Of a DNA stretch of 64,000 nt, positions 1 through 12,700 are shown piece after piece. Location of the stretch: NCBI RefSeq assembly GCF_032854445.1, contig NC_088300.1, forward strand, positions 4,028,001 through 4,092,000. The letters run 5' to 3'. The stretch is from Liolophura sinensis (taxonomy: Eukaryota; Mollusca; Polyplacophora; Chitonida; Chitonidae). Position 1 is the stretch's first letter. Every line of letters starts with the position of its first letter. A program made the position numbers and the translations under genes. The notes under the pieces were generated by a model. It was not told the DNA's origin, did no database searches, and saw only the letters and a list, made by a program, of their open reading frames with translations.

Positions 1-6
1 GTGAGT
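1..6 (+). promoter_or_regulatory. 5' splice donor at the window edge (CFAP61 intron start)
   Basis: The window opens with GTGAGT, a consensus 5' splice donor, and the next coding exon of CFAP61 begins at 580 after an AG. The preceding CFAP61 exon therefore very likely ends on the base just before the window. This is an inference, because the upstream exon is not visible. Confidence 0.6.
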
Positions 7-355
7 TAACACTATCCTATTTTTGTTCTCATTTTGGGAAGGTAAAGATAATCATTTTACCTGTATTATGCCATACAGGTTCATTATATGAGGAAAAATA
101 ACTTTTGGAGCAAATTCTGTTATTTATGAAAAAATCCTTTATGATGATTATATTTATGAAATTTTTTATATGCTGACTGAGAAAAAAAAGTTTAGTGTGA
201 AAGTTTTACATGTATGAATATTGCCTTATTTTGTGTCAAGGCATTATGCTGTATCAAGAGACACATGTATCTGTACATCACATAGAATGCCATTTTGTGC
301 ACATGCTGGGCAGTTAACTTTTCCATTCTGACTGATGTAAAGTAGCTTAGTACTT

Positions 356-475
356 GGCCTGTTTCACATAACGCATGTTGCGTTATGTTCACGCAACAAT
401 GTAATACCTATGGTACTGGTAACCATGGAAGTTTAGTGCATGTAACGTTACGTGCACTTTGTGAAACGGGTCCCT
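356..475. mobile_element. MITE-like element, GTTTCACA termini (copy 1)
   Basis: A roughly 120-bp element whose ends are inverted repeats: left GGCCTGTTTCACATAACG, right (reverse complement) GGACCCGTTTCACAAAG. Each end also folds internally: CATAACGCA/TGCGTTATG on the left and a near-perfect GCATGTAACGTTACGTGC on the right. It has no coding capacity and shares its termini with the copy at 25793. Confidence 0.6.
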
Positions 476-579
476 GGGCTTTAATGCTTTAGTAGAGGCT
501 TGTGATTTGAACTGGATAATTAAAAATGTTACATATGAAGAATTAACTATATCTGCATTTTCATATGACCTGGTTGTAG

Positions 580-759
580 ACAGTGGAACAGCATTCTCTG
601 GTGTCCGCTCTCCACGATATGGTTCCTGTCCGCTCACGAAGGCAAATCATCTATCCTTTGGAAGAATTAGGAGAAAATGCTCCATCAAAGAGAGTGTTGG
701 CAGAGAGAGAGTCTTACGCCCTCAACCACATCAACAGAAAACTGGTTCTTGAACCAAAG
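580..759 (+). CDS. CFAP61: CFAP61 exon (window exon 1)
   Basis: Encodes [16 protein letters not shown] through RKLVLEPK, 60 codons in phase 0. The acceptor is GTTGTAG at 573-579; a second AG at 582-583 would be out of frame. The donor is AAAG|GTAAAA at 760. Confidence 0.9.
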
Positions 760-3700
760 GTAAAAATTGCCCATAATCACAAGGGGCGCTGCGTCGCATC
801 TCAAATTTGAATTTTTTTTTGGCACTCTTTTATTGCACGGATTTGTGATGTCTTGTCCTGGCTTGGTTTTAATAATTACCATATTTCATCTACATATAAT
901 TATATGTAATTGTAAAAGATGTTAATATTATATCTATATTATACTCGTCCTGTAATGTGGTGTTACCAGAGAACTTGTGGGATTTAGAATGAATTTAAGC
1001 CCTAGTAAAAATCATTATCGAAACTTAAGGATTTTAACTTCAGGATGTTTCCTTGATTTGATAGTTTAGTTTACCTTTAAATTATTAAACACATATTCTC
1101 TGACACTACATGTAATATTAGTCCTGCTGGTTTCTGTGAGAACTGACGTGGAGTGCACAAAGTCATTTTAAATTTATATGAAAACTTAAAACCTGCAGTG
1201 CACAGTTCATGTCCTCCAGTGTTCAAATTTTTATATTTGTCTGAACCTAACATTTGCTGAGTGTTCCCAATTTTAACCTGTATGGTACTTAAGTTTTTAA
1301 AACATTTTTTTACTTAGTTAGAACTGTCTTCCGTGTGGAATCCACAAAGTTCTTTATTCTTTTCCTTACAGTGTGTGTAAAGAAACGCTTTAGCAGCTAA
1401 TCCCACTTGTATAGTTTGTTCTAAGCTCTACACTATAATTATTCTTCTGTCAGAGCATACTAAAGATTCATGCACTTTGATTACATGTAAGTCTTGTCTC
1501 ATTTTTGAAAGGTTTCTAACTTTAAATATATGAGGGTAACTGATTCGTCCGTGTGTGGATTCATATGTTATGCTTGATATGTACATCTACAAATTAATAC
1601 ATAACTACATTATACATTTGTAAGTCTCTGCGCTAAATATTTTATAACTGTAAATAAAGGATTAAAGAAAATAAAAACGTTTCACTCTGAGAACCTTTAG
1701 AACATAATGTGAAGGAAGTAAAACAGAAGCTTATATAATTACATACCTGTAAGCTTTTCTGAGGATTGTTTCGTGATTTAGAATAATTTGTTACATTCAG
1801 GAAAGGGATGAGATGGAAATTTAAGGTCCTTGTGAGGGGCTAAGTGTATGTCCCCATTTCAGAGATAAAGACATGCCACTGGTGACATATTTATGAAATT
1901 TATTTATGGAAATCAAATATTCGTTAATGAATAATTAATCTTTTCAAAGAGTAAGCTTGTATTGATTTACAACTACCTCAGATACTTTCTCCTGTCCTTT
2001 GTTGGGTAAGTGTTGCATTGCATGACATCATATTCTGTGAGATCAAATACGTAACCGTCATGTATTTTCATCTTATTGGGCATTGAGATGCACATAGCAT
2101 TAATTGTCTAGAGCTTTATGGATGAGAATGGCATGCAAGATATCTGTTTGGATGAAACTGTCAGAAAAGAAAGAAAGTTATACATGCAACCACAATCAAC
2201 ATAAAGTTGGCAGTTAATCTCTGAGACAACAAAGTTAATGGGGAAGTAAACAGCTGTCATTTGTCTGAGCATGTCACAAATATCAAGTTCATAAGTGCAC
2301 GTTAATTAAACTTCACATACTTGTATTATAACAGTATTAACAACTGGACTTACACAGATATTATAAAATTTGTGCAACTGCTTAAACATGATTAGAGCTG
2401 ACAGACATGTTGTCATGTGTACAAGAGCTAATGTTGTTGGTAGCCTCTTTGACCTCAGGAAGAATTTATCCCAGAGTCATCTGTGTAATGATCTAAATTT
2501 TCTGTTTCACTGCATAGATCACAATACATTTGACAGAATCTTTAAAATTTTCCAAGAAATAAAAGCTTGTGACATTTTTTACCAGTTTTACCAAGGGTCT
2601 AATAATTACAAATGTTAAAATGTAAATATTTAAGAAAGAGGCCGTAACAAAGTCTTGAAGATAATCTAATCTGATCTGATGTGACAGGATAAAAACTCTT
2701 TTTTTTGTGTAAGCAGTGTGTACCCGTAACTTTATATCATACTATCTATATGTCTTCAGGGAGCAGTTGACTTGGTGATCAAGTATTTGTTTTTGTGTTA
2801 AACAGGTGATCATTAATGCTCGCATTGTTGTTGTGGGAGCCTCAGATGTTGGGATTGCCTTTTTGGAGACTCTGGCGTATTGGTATGTAGACTTACCTTT
2901 ATAGATAGCTTCATTATTTACAGTATGTGATGGATACATTGTGAACCTAATTCAGCCCAAAGATCTAGGAGCCTCAGACCAATGTGGTCACTGACCACTT
3001 GAGTTCACTGTGAGTTCAAGTCCAGGTCATGTGTTGGAAGGTCTGTCACTAACCTGTGGATGGTTATGATTTCCCTAGAACCTGGTGTCATACCCTTGCA
3101 GTGCCTACCGTTGTTGTATAAATGAGTACAACATAAAACACTGTTATTAACAGCACAAATGTCTTCTCGCCAAGAAAATTTGTCTCACAAAATAAATTCA
3201 ACTCGTTCTGCATTTTTCAGATTTTGTCCTCTGGCCTAAATGTGAAGTTATTTACATATTTTTTTTTTTTTGAAAAACAAATAATCTTTGCCTCATCACT
3301 TTGCTCACTGGGCATGTGACATTGCTTAGTTATGATAGAACATCACCAGTTTCAATTTCAGGGATGGGATGGACTCAAGAAGACACAGTATATATACACA
3401 CACGTAATGACTCTTCATTATCATATGACTTAAAAAATTGTTAAGTATGACATTAAAGCCTAAGTATACGTGCATACATATACGAAGATCTGTGGACGCT
3501 TTCACATATTTTCTAGTACAGGTGGTCGTTCAACAAAAATCACATTTAAAGGATACACCCCCTTACTTGACACTCCTACACCCTCCTCCATTCGGTCTGT
3601 TTCCCACACCCCAGTTTCCATTTGGCCAGACCCATTCAATCTGTCCCCCACAGATCAGTTCTTCTTTATCATTGATGTTACCTCTGCAAGGTACTTAATT

Positions 3701-6700
3701 TCTGCAATGACCACTGGAGCCTTAAGAAAACTGTACCTTGAGGCCATTTTTATCCCCCTCCCCCAAAGCGAAATTTGATAAATTTGCGTGCACTGTTGTA
3801 TGTTATTATACATCATAATCTTCACATTAAGAAACAAAACCAAAGAATTTCGTGTAACGTTTGAAAACAGACTGAAGATTAAGCATAAGTTGATATAAAA
3901 ATGCTGTTTACTCCCTTTCACTTTCTGATTTTTGATAGCTTGTCTTTACAATTTTGAAATTTGGAGCTTAAATTTCATTTAAGCTGACAGATCAGGCATT
4001 TGACAAGCATTTCATACCAGCACACATTAATGTCATTCACGTTGACCTGAGTGTTTTAAATGCATTGATTTCACACCATGCAGTATACTATAGGCTTCCA
4101 TTCCTGAAGTTTTAATTTTTGAAGTGATCAAATCAGCACTGGAAGCAGCTAGGCTCTGGAGTTAAAGGGTTAATATGACTGTAGTTGTCATACATTTCCA
4201 GCAACAAATCTATTTTTAACTGCTAAGACAAACCACTCCTTGGATTAAAACATGAAAGAAATATTAATGGCTCACATTGTGTTATTGATCATATTACAAA
4301 TCAATAATGTCCTCTTTGCTGGCTGCCAAAGAGATGCCTTTAGCTTAAGTTTGAAATTACTGTAAGAAACAGTCGTTTGTATCAGTTTTCTGGGCTACCT
4401 GAGGCCAGGAGCATATAAACCATGTTGCATGAGCTTCTTGAGGCGTACAGCGAATAATCCATATTACCTACTCACTTTATGCATGTGTAACTCCTAAATC
4501 CTTTGGAGAGTTTCAGTTAACTTTAATGTTTTGGTTGAGCCATTTCCTGCCACTGAAGCATTATGTGAAGATTGGGATTTAACTTTTCCCTGTCATCCTG
4601 TAGGGTTTTTTTTTGTGCCACATACACTTTCTAGTGCCCATGGCTGTCCATTCTAATTATTGTCATTAAGCTGTCTTGCCTCATCTTGTGGAAGTCTGAG
4701 TTAATATGATGCTGTATGAGGCCCTCAAAGTGATGGTGGGATACTGTAATTCTTCAGCCTTTTCACGTGTTTGCAAGATTTGCAGTCACAGCAATGTAGT
4801 TTTGTCTTCATACTCGGATTAAAACGGGGCAGAAATTACACTGAAAGTTGTTTTTTCATATTTGAAAAGTGTGAGGAATTAGGGTAACCAAACTTATATT
4901 TTTTTATTTTTCTCTGGCAGTTTAGGCCCATGTGTGACAAATTGATGGTAAAGAGAATGTTTAATCATACTGTAAGGATGTGAAGTGATGACCTGTTGGT
5001 TAGTTTCCTGTCTGTTGTACTTATTGCAATACATGCTTGGTCTGATTACAGTATCCCACACCTCAAAATACACTGAACAACAACAGTCAGATGATAATTA
5101 ACACAGCAAATGTTGACCCTACATTTGAAATGTCTGCCACATATATGATAATTGACTTTTCCGTTTTCTAACAGAGAAGATTCATACTCTGTATTTTTAA
5201 GGATTTCTCATATAAATATTGATTATATGGTCTGTAAGTGCCTGGTAATTTTTTTATTCGTGTTGTTATGTTGGAGTGGATACAACTACATGTATAATGA
5301 AGTGGACACAGCTTTTGGAGTTTGCATTAGGATACATGTGAGTCTGAAGGCAGATTTTGTATGGTAATGCTATTGATTTGCCTGACTTTTGATGCTTAAT
5401 GCATGAACCAGAGCGCCGCGATGTATGCATAAAAACTGTACTGTTTTGTGCCCGGCACTATCTTATATGTCCAGCAGCATAAACCTGGCTAGTCTTAAAA
5501 TTTTAGTGTATTTTTATCAGCTATTAAAGTATATGATATACATTAACTTTTTACCTTTTGTAATTTCAAATGTGCCCTGAAAGTGTTATCATTGAAGTAC
5601 AACAGCCAACTTGTGGGGAATTGCTCAATCTTAGGGCTCATGTGTTGTGAAATGTTTCTTTGATGTTTCGTTGAGGCCCTACTTGTGCCTACGAGTATTA
5701 ATATAGCTTTATTGAGCTGGTTGTCCAGGTGAGAAATTAAAAGCTTCCTTGATTGCTGAGCTGGTTGTCCAGGTGAGAAATGAAAAGCTTCCTTGATCGT
5801 ATGAGGCAATCAGTACTAACAGAATGGTTTAATTGGTTACAGCTTCCCAAGAGATTGGCACCCTTTTACCATTAAATGCTGAATTCTATTAGAATGAAGC
5901 AGATTCTATTGTTTCCTTTGAAAGCAGACTCAGCTAGTAATACTACTGAGGTGCACAGATGGTCACATGAAGTGCAGTTGATCATACACTTGGTTTAGCA
6001 GCTCCATTATTCTTGACACTAAAGCTTAGGTGATACATGTTGAGTCACTAGTGGACATAAGTGCTTTGCTCTGCAACTGCTGTTAGAATTGATTATGCCT
6101 GCACTACTTTGTAAACTTGTGGTATATTCTTCTGTGCTGCTCACAGTATTACTGACCTGATGACAAAGTAGATATTATAATTTGTCATTGTACTTAATAC
6201 ATTGGTATCGTTTATTAGTCCCCAGCAGTTGGTAAACATTGGTACTATAGGTTATTTCTAGACCTTTTCCCCTAGGCTCTGACCAGTTTCCTCCCACAAT
6301 AATGCTGGCCGCCATGGTATAAGTGAAATATTCTTGAGTACGGCGTAAAACACCAATCAAATAAATAAATAAACCTGACGGCCTATATGTCCGGTCGCAC
6401 CTTAAGTGTTTTGACACTTTTTTCAGCTTTCAGTTCATCTAAAAGTCAGACTTTAGAGCGATATTTGCATGTTATATCAGATAAACCTGTGTTCACATGT
6501 CATTAATGTGATTTTGTGAAGCTGGATTTAGCATGATATGAGCTGTATCCTTTCTTTTTGTAATCCTTTTATATTAGAAACCTGGTAAGTGTGTAGGATT
6601 TATTGTGATACACAGCAAGATCAAGTTTGGTAATGGTTTATGAATATTTTGTCAAGTTAGGCTATATTTGTGGGGGGGGGGGGGTGGGAGGAGGGGCATT

Positions 6701-9700
6701 TTGTTATTTTGACATAGTTTACTCTTCAAGTTGATGAGACATACAGTTTCACCAAACGTTTTGTTATCTATCAAATCATTTCATTGAAAGTTGCTGAATA
6801 TCTGTATTATAATATTGCAAAGTTTAAAAATGGTGAAGAATGCTGAACTTTTGTCAGATTTTACTCTTTTTCTGCGTTTATGGAAATTTCACACATTTAA
6901 CTGCCTTAGTAAAAGTATTTAATAAATAGTATACTATGATACAGGATAAGTTTGAGTTTGGTGATAATTTATTCATTTTTACCAAACTTACCATACCATT
7001 TGCCTGTTATCTGAACCTCAGCAAGTTTAATGGCAATATGGTAATTATTTTCATTATTACTCCTATTTAGGACTTAATGAGAATGGTGCTTTTACCATTA
7101 AGCAACTCTGCCTCAAGCACTGAACATACTTCCATGAAACTTAGCATACATGCACATCTCCCCTGTCATCTAAACTTGTGCATGCTAAAGTTTTAATTAC
7201 AATCTGGTAATTATTTTCTTAATTAGTCCTGCTCAATTTCCCTAAAAATTGTGTGTATATCTGTTATATTAACTAAACATCTACATGCTTAATTAAATAA
7301 TGACAGTCTGATTATTATTTTTATTTTCATACTTACCCCCATTCATTTCATTATTGTGATGTACTCAGTTCTGTATTTCACACGGATAATAATAACACGG
7401 AGAATATCTGACATGGGTATGACAATGTCATTCTACTTCATTTTATTTTATAAGTCAGTGTTGGAATGCCTCACCTGACTTGAACATTACGCAGTTTTAC
7501 CAGCTGCTCAATCTGGCAAGGGGCCTCAGTTGGTTAGTGCGCTAGCGCAGCGCAGTGACCCAGGAGTCTCTCACCAATGCGGTCGCTGTGAGTTCAAGTC
7601 CAGCTCATGCTAGCTTCCTCTCCAGCCGTACGTGGGAAGGTCTGTCAGCAACCTGCGGATGGTCGTGGGTTTCCCCCGGACTCAGCCTGGTTTCCACCCA
7701 CCATAATGCTGGCTGCCGTCGTATAAGTGAAATATTCTTCAGTATGGCGTAAAACACCAATCAAATCAATAAATAAATCAATCTGTATTTTTTCCTTGAG
7801 AATTGTGCCCGGGGAAGTTTTCTACCATAAATCACCACAGTAATGTTTGAAATAATAATGAAGCCATCACCACGTAAATGTAAAAGGTTTCATAAGCTTT
7901 CAGTCGTCATGCTGGGATCATTATCATGTGGTGATGTCTCAACTTCATTATTATTACTGTTGAACCCACATACAACTATGAGTCTTAAGCAGTATAGTAA
8001 TGTTTGTGTTTACGAATCTGTTTCAGCCCACATCTACAGTTTAATAACCTGGTGTTGATTTCACCTCATGGTCTACCAGGGGAGATGGCTAAAGATGAGC
8101 TCAGAGACAGCATGCTATCACAAAGGTAAAAAAAAATGAAAAAAAATGTATTTCTTATCTGTTGCTGTTTTTCTTTTTCTTTATCAGTCACTCTAAATGA
8201 AAAATTTTCTGAAAAAGTGCATTTTTAAAATTAAGGCTCAGCTAATCAGACTTGGTTGTGATAGGAGAGCTACATGTAGTAAACTACATGTACTTTGTGT
8301 GGCTAAGAGCTTTAGTTTATCATGAGGTCTTAAATTCCTTTCAGAGTTGAAATTATTTCTTGGAAATCTGTTGTATGGATTGTGTTTGCTGTTGTAGCCA
8401 CTGTTACAGTCATGATGAATATGCCAAGATCAGCCTGAGAACCTGGGTAAATGTGGTGTATGGGAAGATGACAGCTATTGACAGGTCAGCTTTCTTCTCC
8501 TTCTGTTAGTCATAAGGTACACATATATACAGGTACTTCATACAGTATCCCTATGAGGTGGTTGTCTGGTTTATGGTTGACGGAACCTGTGTAGAACCAG
8601 GAAGGGAACACACCTCATCTGGTACTAAACACACCTCCTGATTTAAAGTCCCATCATCACCTGCAGTTTTTTAAATTCTCAGGAAACTAAACATACGTAA
8701 GCATTATTAAATAGCACACAGTACACGTATATACAGATCCTGGTCAGGGCCGTTTTCAACAAATCAAGTTTGGTACTAAGATCACCCTTATAATATGTTT
8801 GTGGAGTTGGGTCCTTGCCACATTTGACTCTCTGAAAGGGATTTTATCAGAAGGTTTTATCTGTATGTTTGTAGGAAGAAGAAGCATGTAATAGTGAGCG
8901 GTAATGCTGTCGTCCCCTACGATCACCTGGTCCTCTGTCTGGGGCAGCAGTATCAGGTACCTGCCCCCACCCAGGCTGACTTCTCTGTTAAGGTGACCAA
9001 CAGTCACCTGCCCCACCCCCCAGACAGGCTCTACACTGGACCTGTCCCTAACAATGTTTTCCTTGTCAACGATGCATATGATGCAGCAGTTGTACTACAC
9101 TGGGTGGAAAACAACCTCATGAAAACAGAAGGTAGGTCTTAAGAATTTTCAACCTGAAATAATGGAAGTGATGTCATCGGCAGTGTGTTTACCTAGCTGC
9201 ATAACCTATCTGATATGTATTACTCCTGTCTGGATGTAAATTTACATCAGATTGCTTTGTTTAATTCTTCAGGAAGGATTTGCTGCGATCATTTGGAATC
9301 ATTAGTTAGCACTTCACCGATTATTTGCATTCAACAAATTAAATCTCACCACATATGTTCAGTTCTCATAATTAACTGCTAAAAAGATGAATAAAGATGT
9401 TGTGCTCTAGGCCTCTTGGTCTGAATGGAAATATAAACCCTGTTTTAATGTATATTTAAATTCAATACATACATATACTTGTACTTGCCATACAGTTCAT
9501 GTTCTACTGTCAAGACAAAAAAGGTATATAAGATAAAACATTCAGTGAAAAAGAACTGAATTATTAACTCAAACACAACTGTATACTTCAGCAGTGATTT
9601 ACACATGTATGTGATAAATATTTGAGAAATAAACGAAGTAGTACAATGGAGTAGTAAATTTCAGGGACGATAAAATAAAAATAGGGGCGATAGAACATGA

Positions 9701-12700
9701 GGGTTATCAGTTTTATGCACACAATGTTTTTAGCAAGTTTTTTGTCTCAGGCATTTGCTTCAGCCCCCTAGGAATACATGTACATAACAGAAAACAAGTT
9801 TGAAGCAAATGTTTTCAAACTCTTACTTTTGTAGCTTAAATGATACCAGGGTTCACACCCTACCTTGAAAATCTTTAAAAGCTTTGAAAAGCAATAAAAA
9901 AAGTCAAGGCCTTGAATTGTCTTGAAAAATTGAATGCTACCTTGAAAAGGTCTTGAAAGTTAACATTTGTACACTATGTACTAGACCAGATTTCACGAAA
10001 ATGTTAAAATGGTTAAAAATTACCCAATGACGAATAAGACCGTGCACAAAAGTTGTTTGCCGAATATTTGTTCAAGGTACCAGTCAAACCATCCGTTGCT
10101 TATTTGGCTCAGCCATCCATCTTAACCGAGCAGTGAATTACAAAGATCTTTGATCATGGGTACAAACTTTTGAGAGCACATGCGCGCATGTCTATGGAAA
10201 TGCTTTTTGGCGGTTGTTCAGTTGTGTCGTTTGCAATGAAATACATGTCTGGCCAACATGGCTTACTGTGTAGTGACAGTGGAATGTGTCTTCAATTACG
10301 ACTGGCTCACAAATTATAAGTATATGTATAACAAAGTAAGGCAAGATGCGGAGTGTGTAAGAAAGACATTGATATCGCAAAGATGGGCGAGGCTGCCTTG
10401 CGATCTCACCTTCAGGGTAAAAAACACTTGTCAAATATGGAAAATTGGATTTGTGTTACAAATACGCCCATAACTGGATTATTGACAGTGAACACACGGG
10501 CACCAGCAACTGCCACCACCAGTACAACAAAAAGGAACAAGTTCATTTCAGATCACAAATATTTAAAAGCAAAAAAACACTTAATTGAATCTAGATCACT
10601 ATATTTGCACGCGTTACCCTAGTTACAATAGCCATATGTATCTCTCCTACTAACATGCTGATTGATGGAGAGTTACAGTGTCACTTCAGTCATGAACGGC
10701 CGGCCTGCACAGATGCTGCTATAGGTATCAAGTGCCAAAAATGACAGTAAAAATGATGGTAATGAGACATGCCCTCCCCCCCCCCCCCCCCCCCCCTCCA
10801 TTTGTTCTGATGTGGCTTTGTAACTCTCCCTCTTTGAGCATATCAGTAGAAGAGATACATACTGTAACTATATCATTACCCCTACATCGGCACAGTTTTC
10901 GTTTTTCTATTAAAATTAAATTTTCATTGATCCTTGCATGTCAGTGTTTTGTGAATAAACTAGTCGACTTCTTCCTCCAATTCATGATGCCTGTATTATA
11001 TCCGTGGATTCATTTATATCAAGTCCTGAACTACTTTAGTCAAAGGAGCTAAATCCCCTAAATAGGAACAGTTACCCGATCTGACAGTTATTCGAAGCTT
11101 GAAGCGCGTGTTGCAGTTCACCAACTTTATGAGAAATTGTTGTATTTTTGTTTACAATACTGTCTTTAAAACAATTTTACAAGAATAAAAGCATAAGAAA
11201 TAAATCAGAGGATGTTTGTGACATGTTTTTACAAGCAAATTCAAGTTATGGTTTAGTGGGGTAATTTACCAAGACAGTATATCAGCATCAACAACGGATG
11301 TCACGCCATGTCCCCATTTAGCGGAATTTCACATTCGTGTGTATTGTCTGCTGTCAATGGAAATTGATATATGGTCATCTTCAAGAAAATTCTGTTGCTA
11401 TAATTTAAATCACAAAATTATCTGTGATAAGAATACAATTGAAGTGAGATCAATATTGCGTAATTTTTGTTCACCGGTACACTAAAAACAGTGGTAAAAT
11501 TATCGGGTTGACATTTGAAAACATTTGAATGTCGCGTCAATAAGCTGCCGAAATGTCACAAGACCATCATCACCGGGCAAATGAGTTTCATGTTGAAATA
11601 TATAAGAGCAAGCACCCTTTTATCAAATCTTGGTATAAAACATGCGGAAAACTAAATCCGATATGAAAGTCCTGATTTAGGCTGGTGTCCCGATATAGGG
11701 GTATACGTACTGTATGTCTCGAAGCACAAACCCCCAGAATTAATACTTTTTGGAATTTAAAATCATCTTCATTTTTTATCACATTAGAATTTCAACATTA
11801 ATCATTCATGAACTAAAGCAGCCTTAACTGAATAGTTAAATATGATACATGTAGCGATTCGTCCGACTTTGCCTTTGCCATACAAAAAAAACAAGTGTGC
11901 GCATCCAGCCAGTGTCTGTTTTGATTGGTTCTGATCAAGTGACCTGGTGGCGCAAACTCGTGTTTCACCCCACGTGGACTAGCAAAAAGATGCAATAATT
12001 TTTGTTTCCGCACAAATGTGTGATACACTAAACTACTGTTCAGCATAGATTATGGTTTTAAAGAACATGGAGAAAGATATGTGAAGAAAATGAGAATTTT
12101 GTTTTTACATTTTTGAGGTGTACTTTATATTATATTTCCCAAGAAGAAAGGTCCTTAAAATATGGTTAATTTATGATCTGTTATAAAGGAAATGTTACAC
12201 TTTCCTTTCCTGACATTTTGTAGTACAGATTGTGCTGTTAACACAAGGTGTCCACTAGCTGAGGTCTTAGCCTGCAGGCACAATAAATATTAGATACCTT
12301 CAGTCAGCAGTACAGTATATTACATTACACTAACAACATCATATTAATGTACATTAATGACTAGAAGTAATTTATTTCTTAATCACAAGACACAACACAA
12401 GCCTATATCTCAAACTACTCCTGCTCTCCCAGCTGCTATATGTACAGAATACTCAGTTGTCAGATGTTTAAGTCGAGTGACCATCTGAAAAAGCACTGTG
12501 CCCATTGTTTTCATTTTAAAGATCAACAAACAGCTTTTTCTGTTGTCTGACTGTATTTTATGCATACTAGGAGTACAGGACTCTATATGATATTTGCATG
12601 GTTGCTAATTTTTTTCAGTTTTATTTAGATTACATTGTTGTGTTTATGTAGGTAAAGCAGTGGTGTATGGCCATACTCTAGATGCATACTGCTGCGTTCA

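Larger units (their letters stand above)
2883..8026 (+). other. CFAP61 intron with SINE fragments and a 44-bp duplication
   Basis: A 5.1-kb intron. It holds decayed SINE copies near 2966-3130 and 3361-3465, a 44-bp direct duplication at 5713-5799, a truncated SINE at 6262-6374, a G13 run at 6672-6684 and a full-length SINE at 7516-7777. No other coding potential seen. Confidence 0.7.
9132..12651 (+). other. CFAP61 intron with a CpG-richer transposon relic
   Basis: From about 9845 to 12060 the base composition changes: more CpG, GATC and CG-rich words than the flanking intron. A zinc-finger-like fragment lies at 10258-10620 and a C21 run at 10776-10796. The remainder has no recognisable gene. 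Confidence 0.6.

Noticed and set aside
7555-7752. Open frame [12 protein letters not shown]..., repeated at 23689-23886 and 32800-32997
   Set aside because: Translation of the SINE family A body in each copy; not a gene.
10732-11052. 106-codon frame starting MPKMTVKMM
   Set aside because: Contains the poly-C run (poly-Pro) and no recognisable domain; intronic and unsupported.
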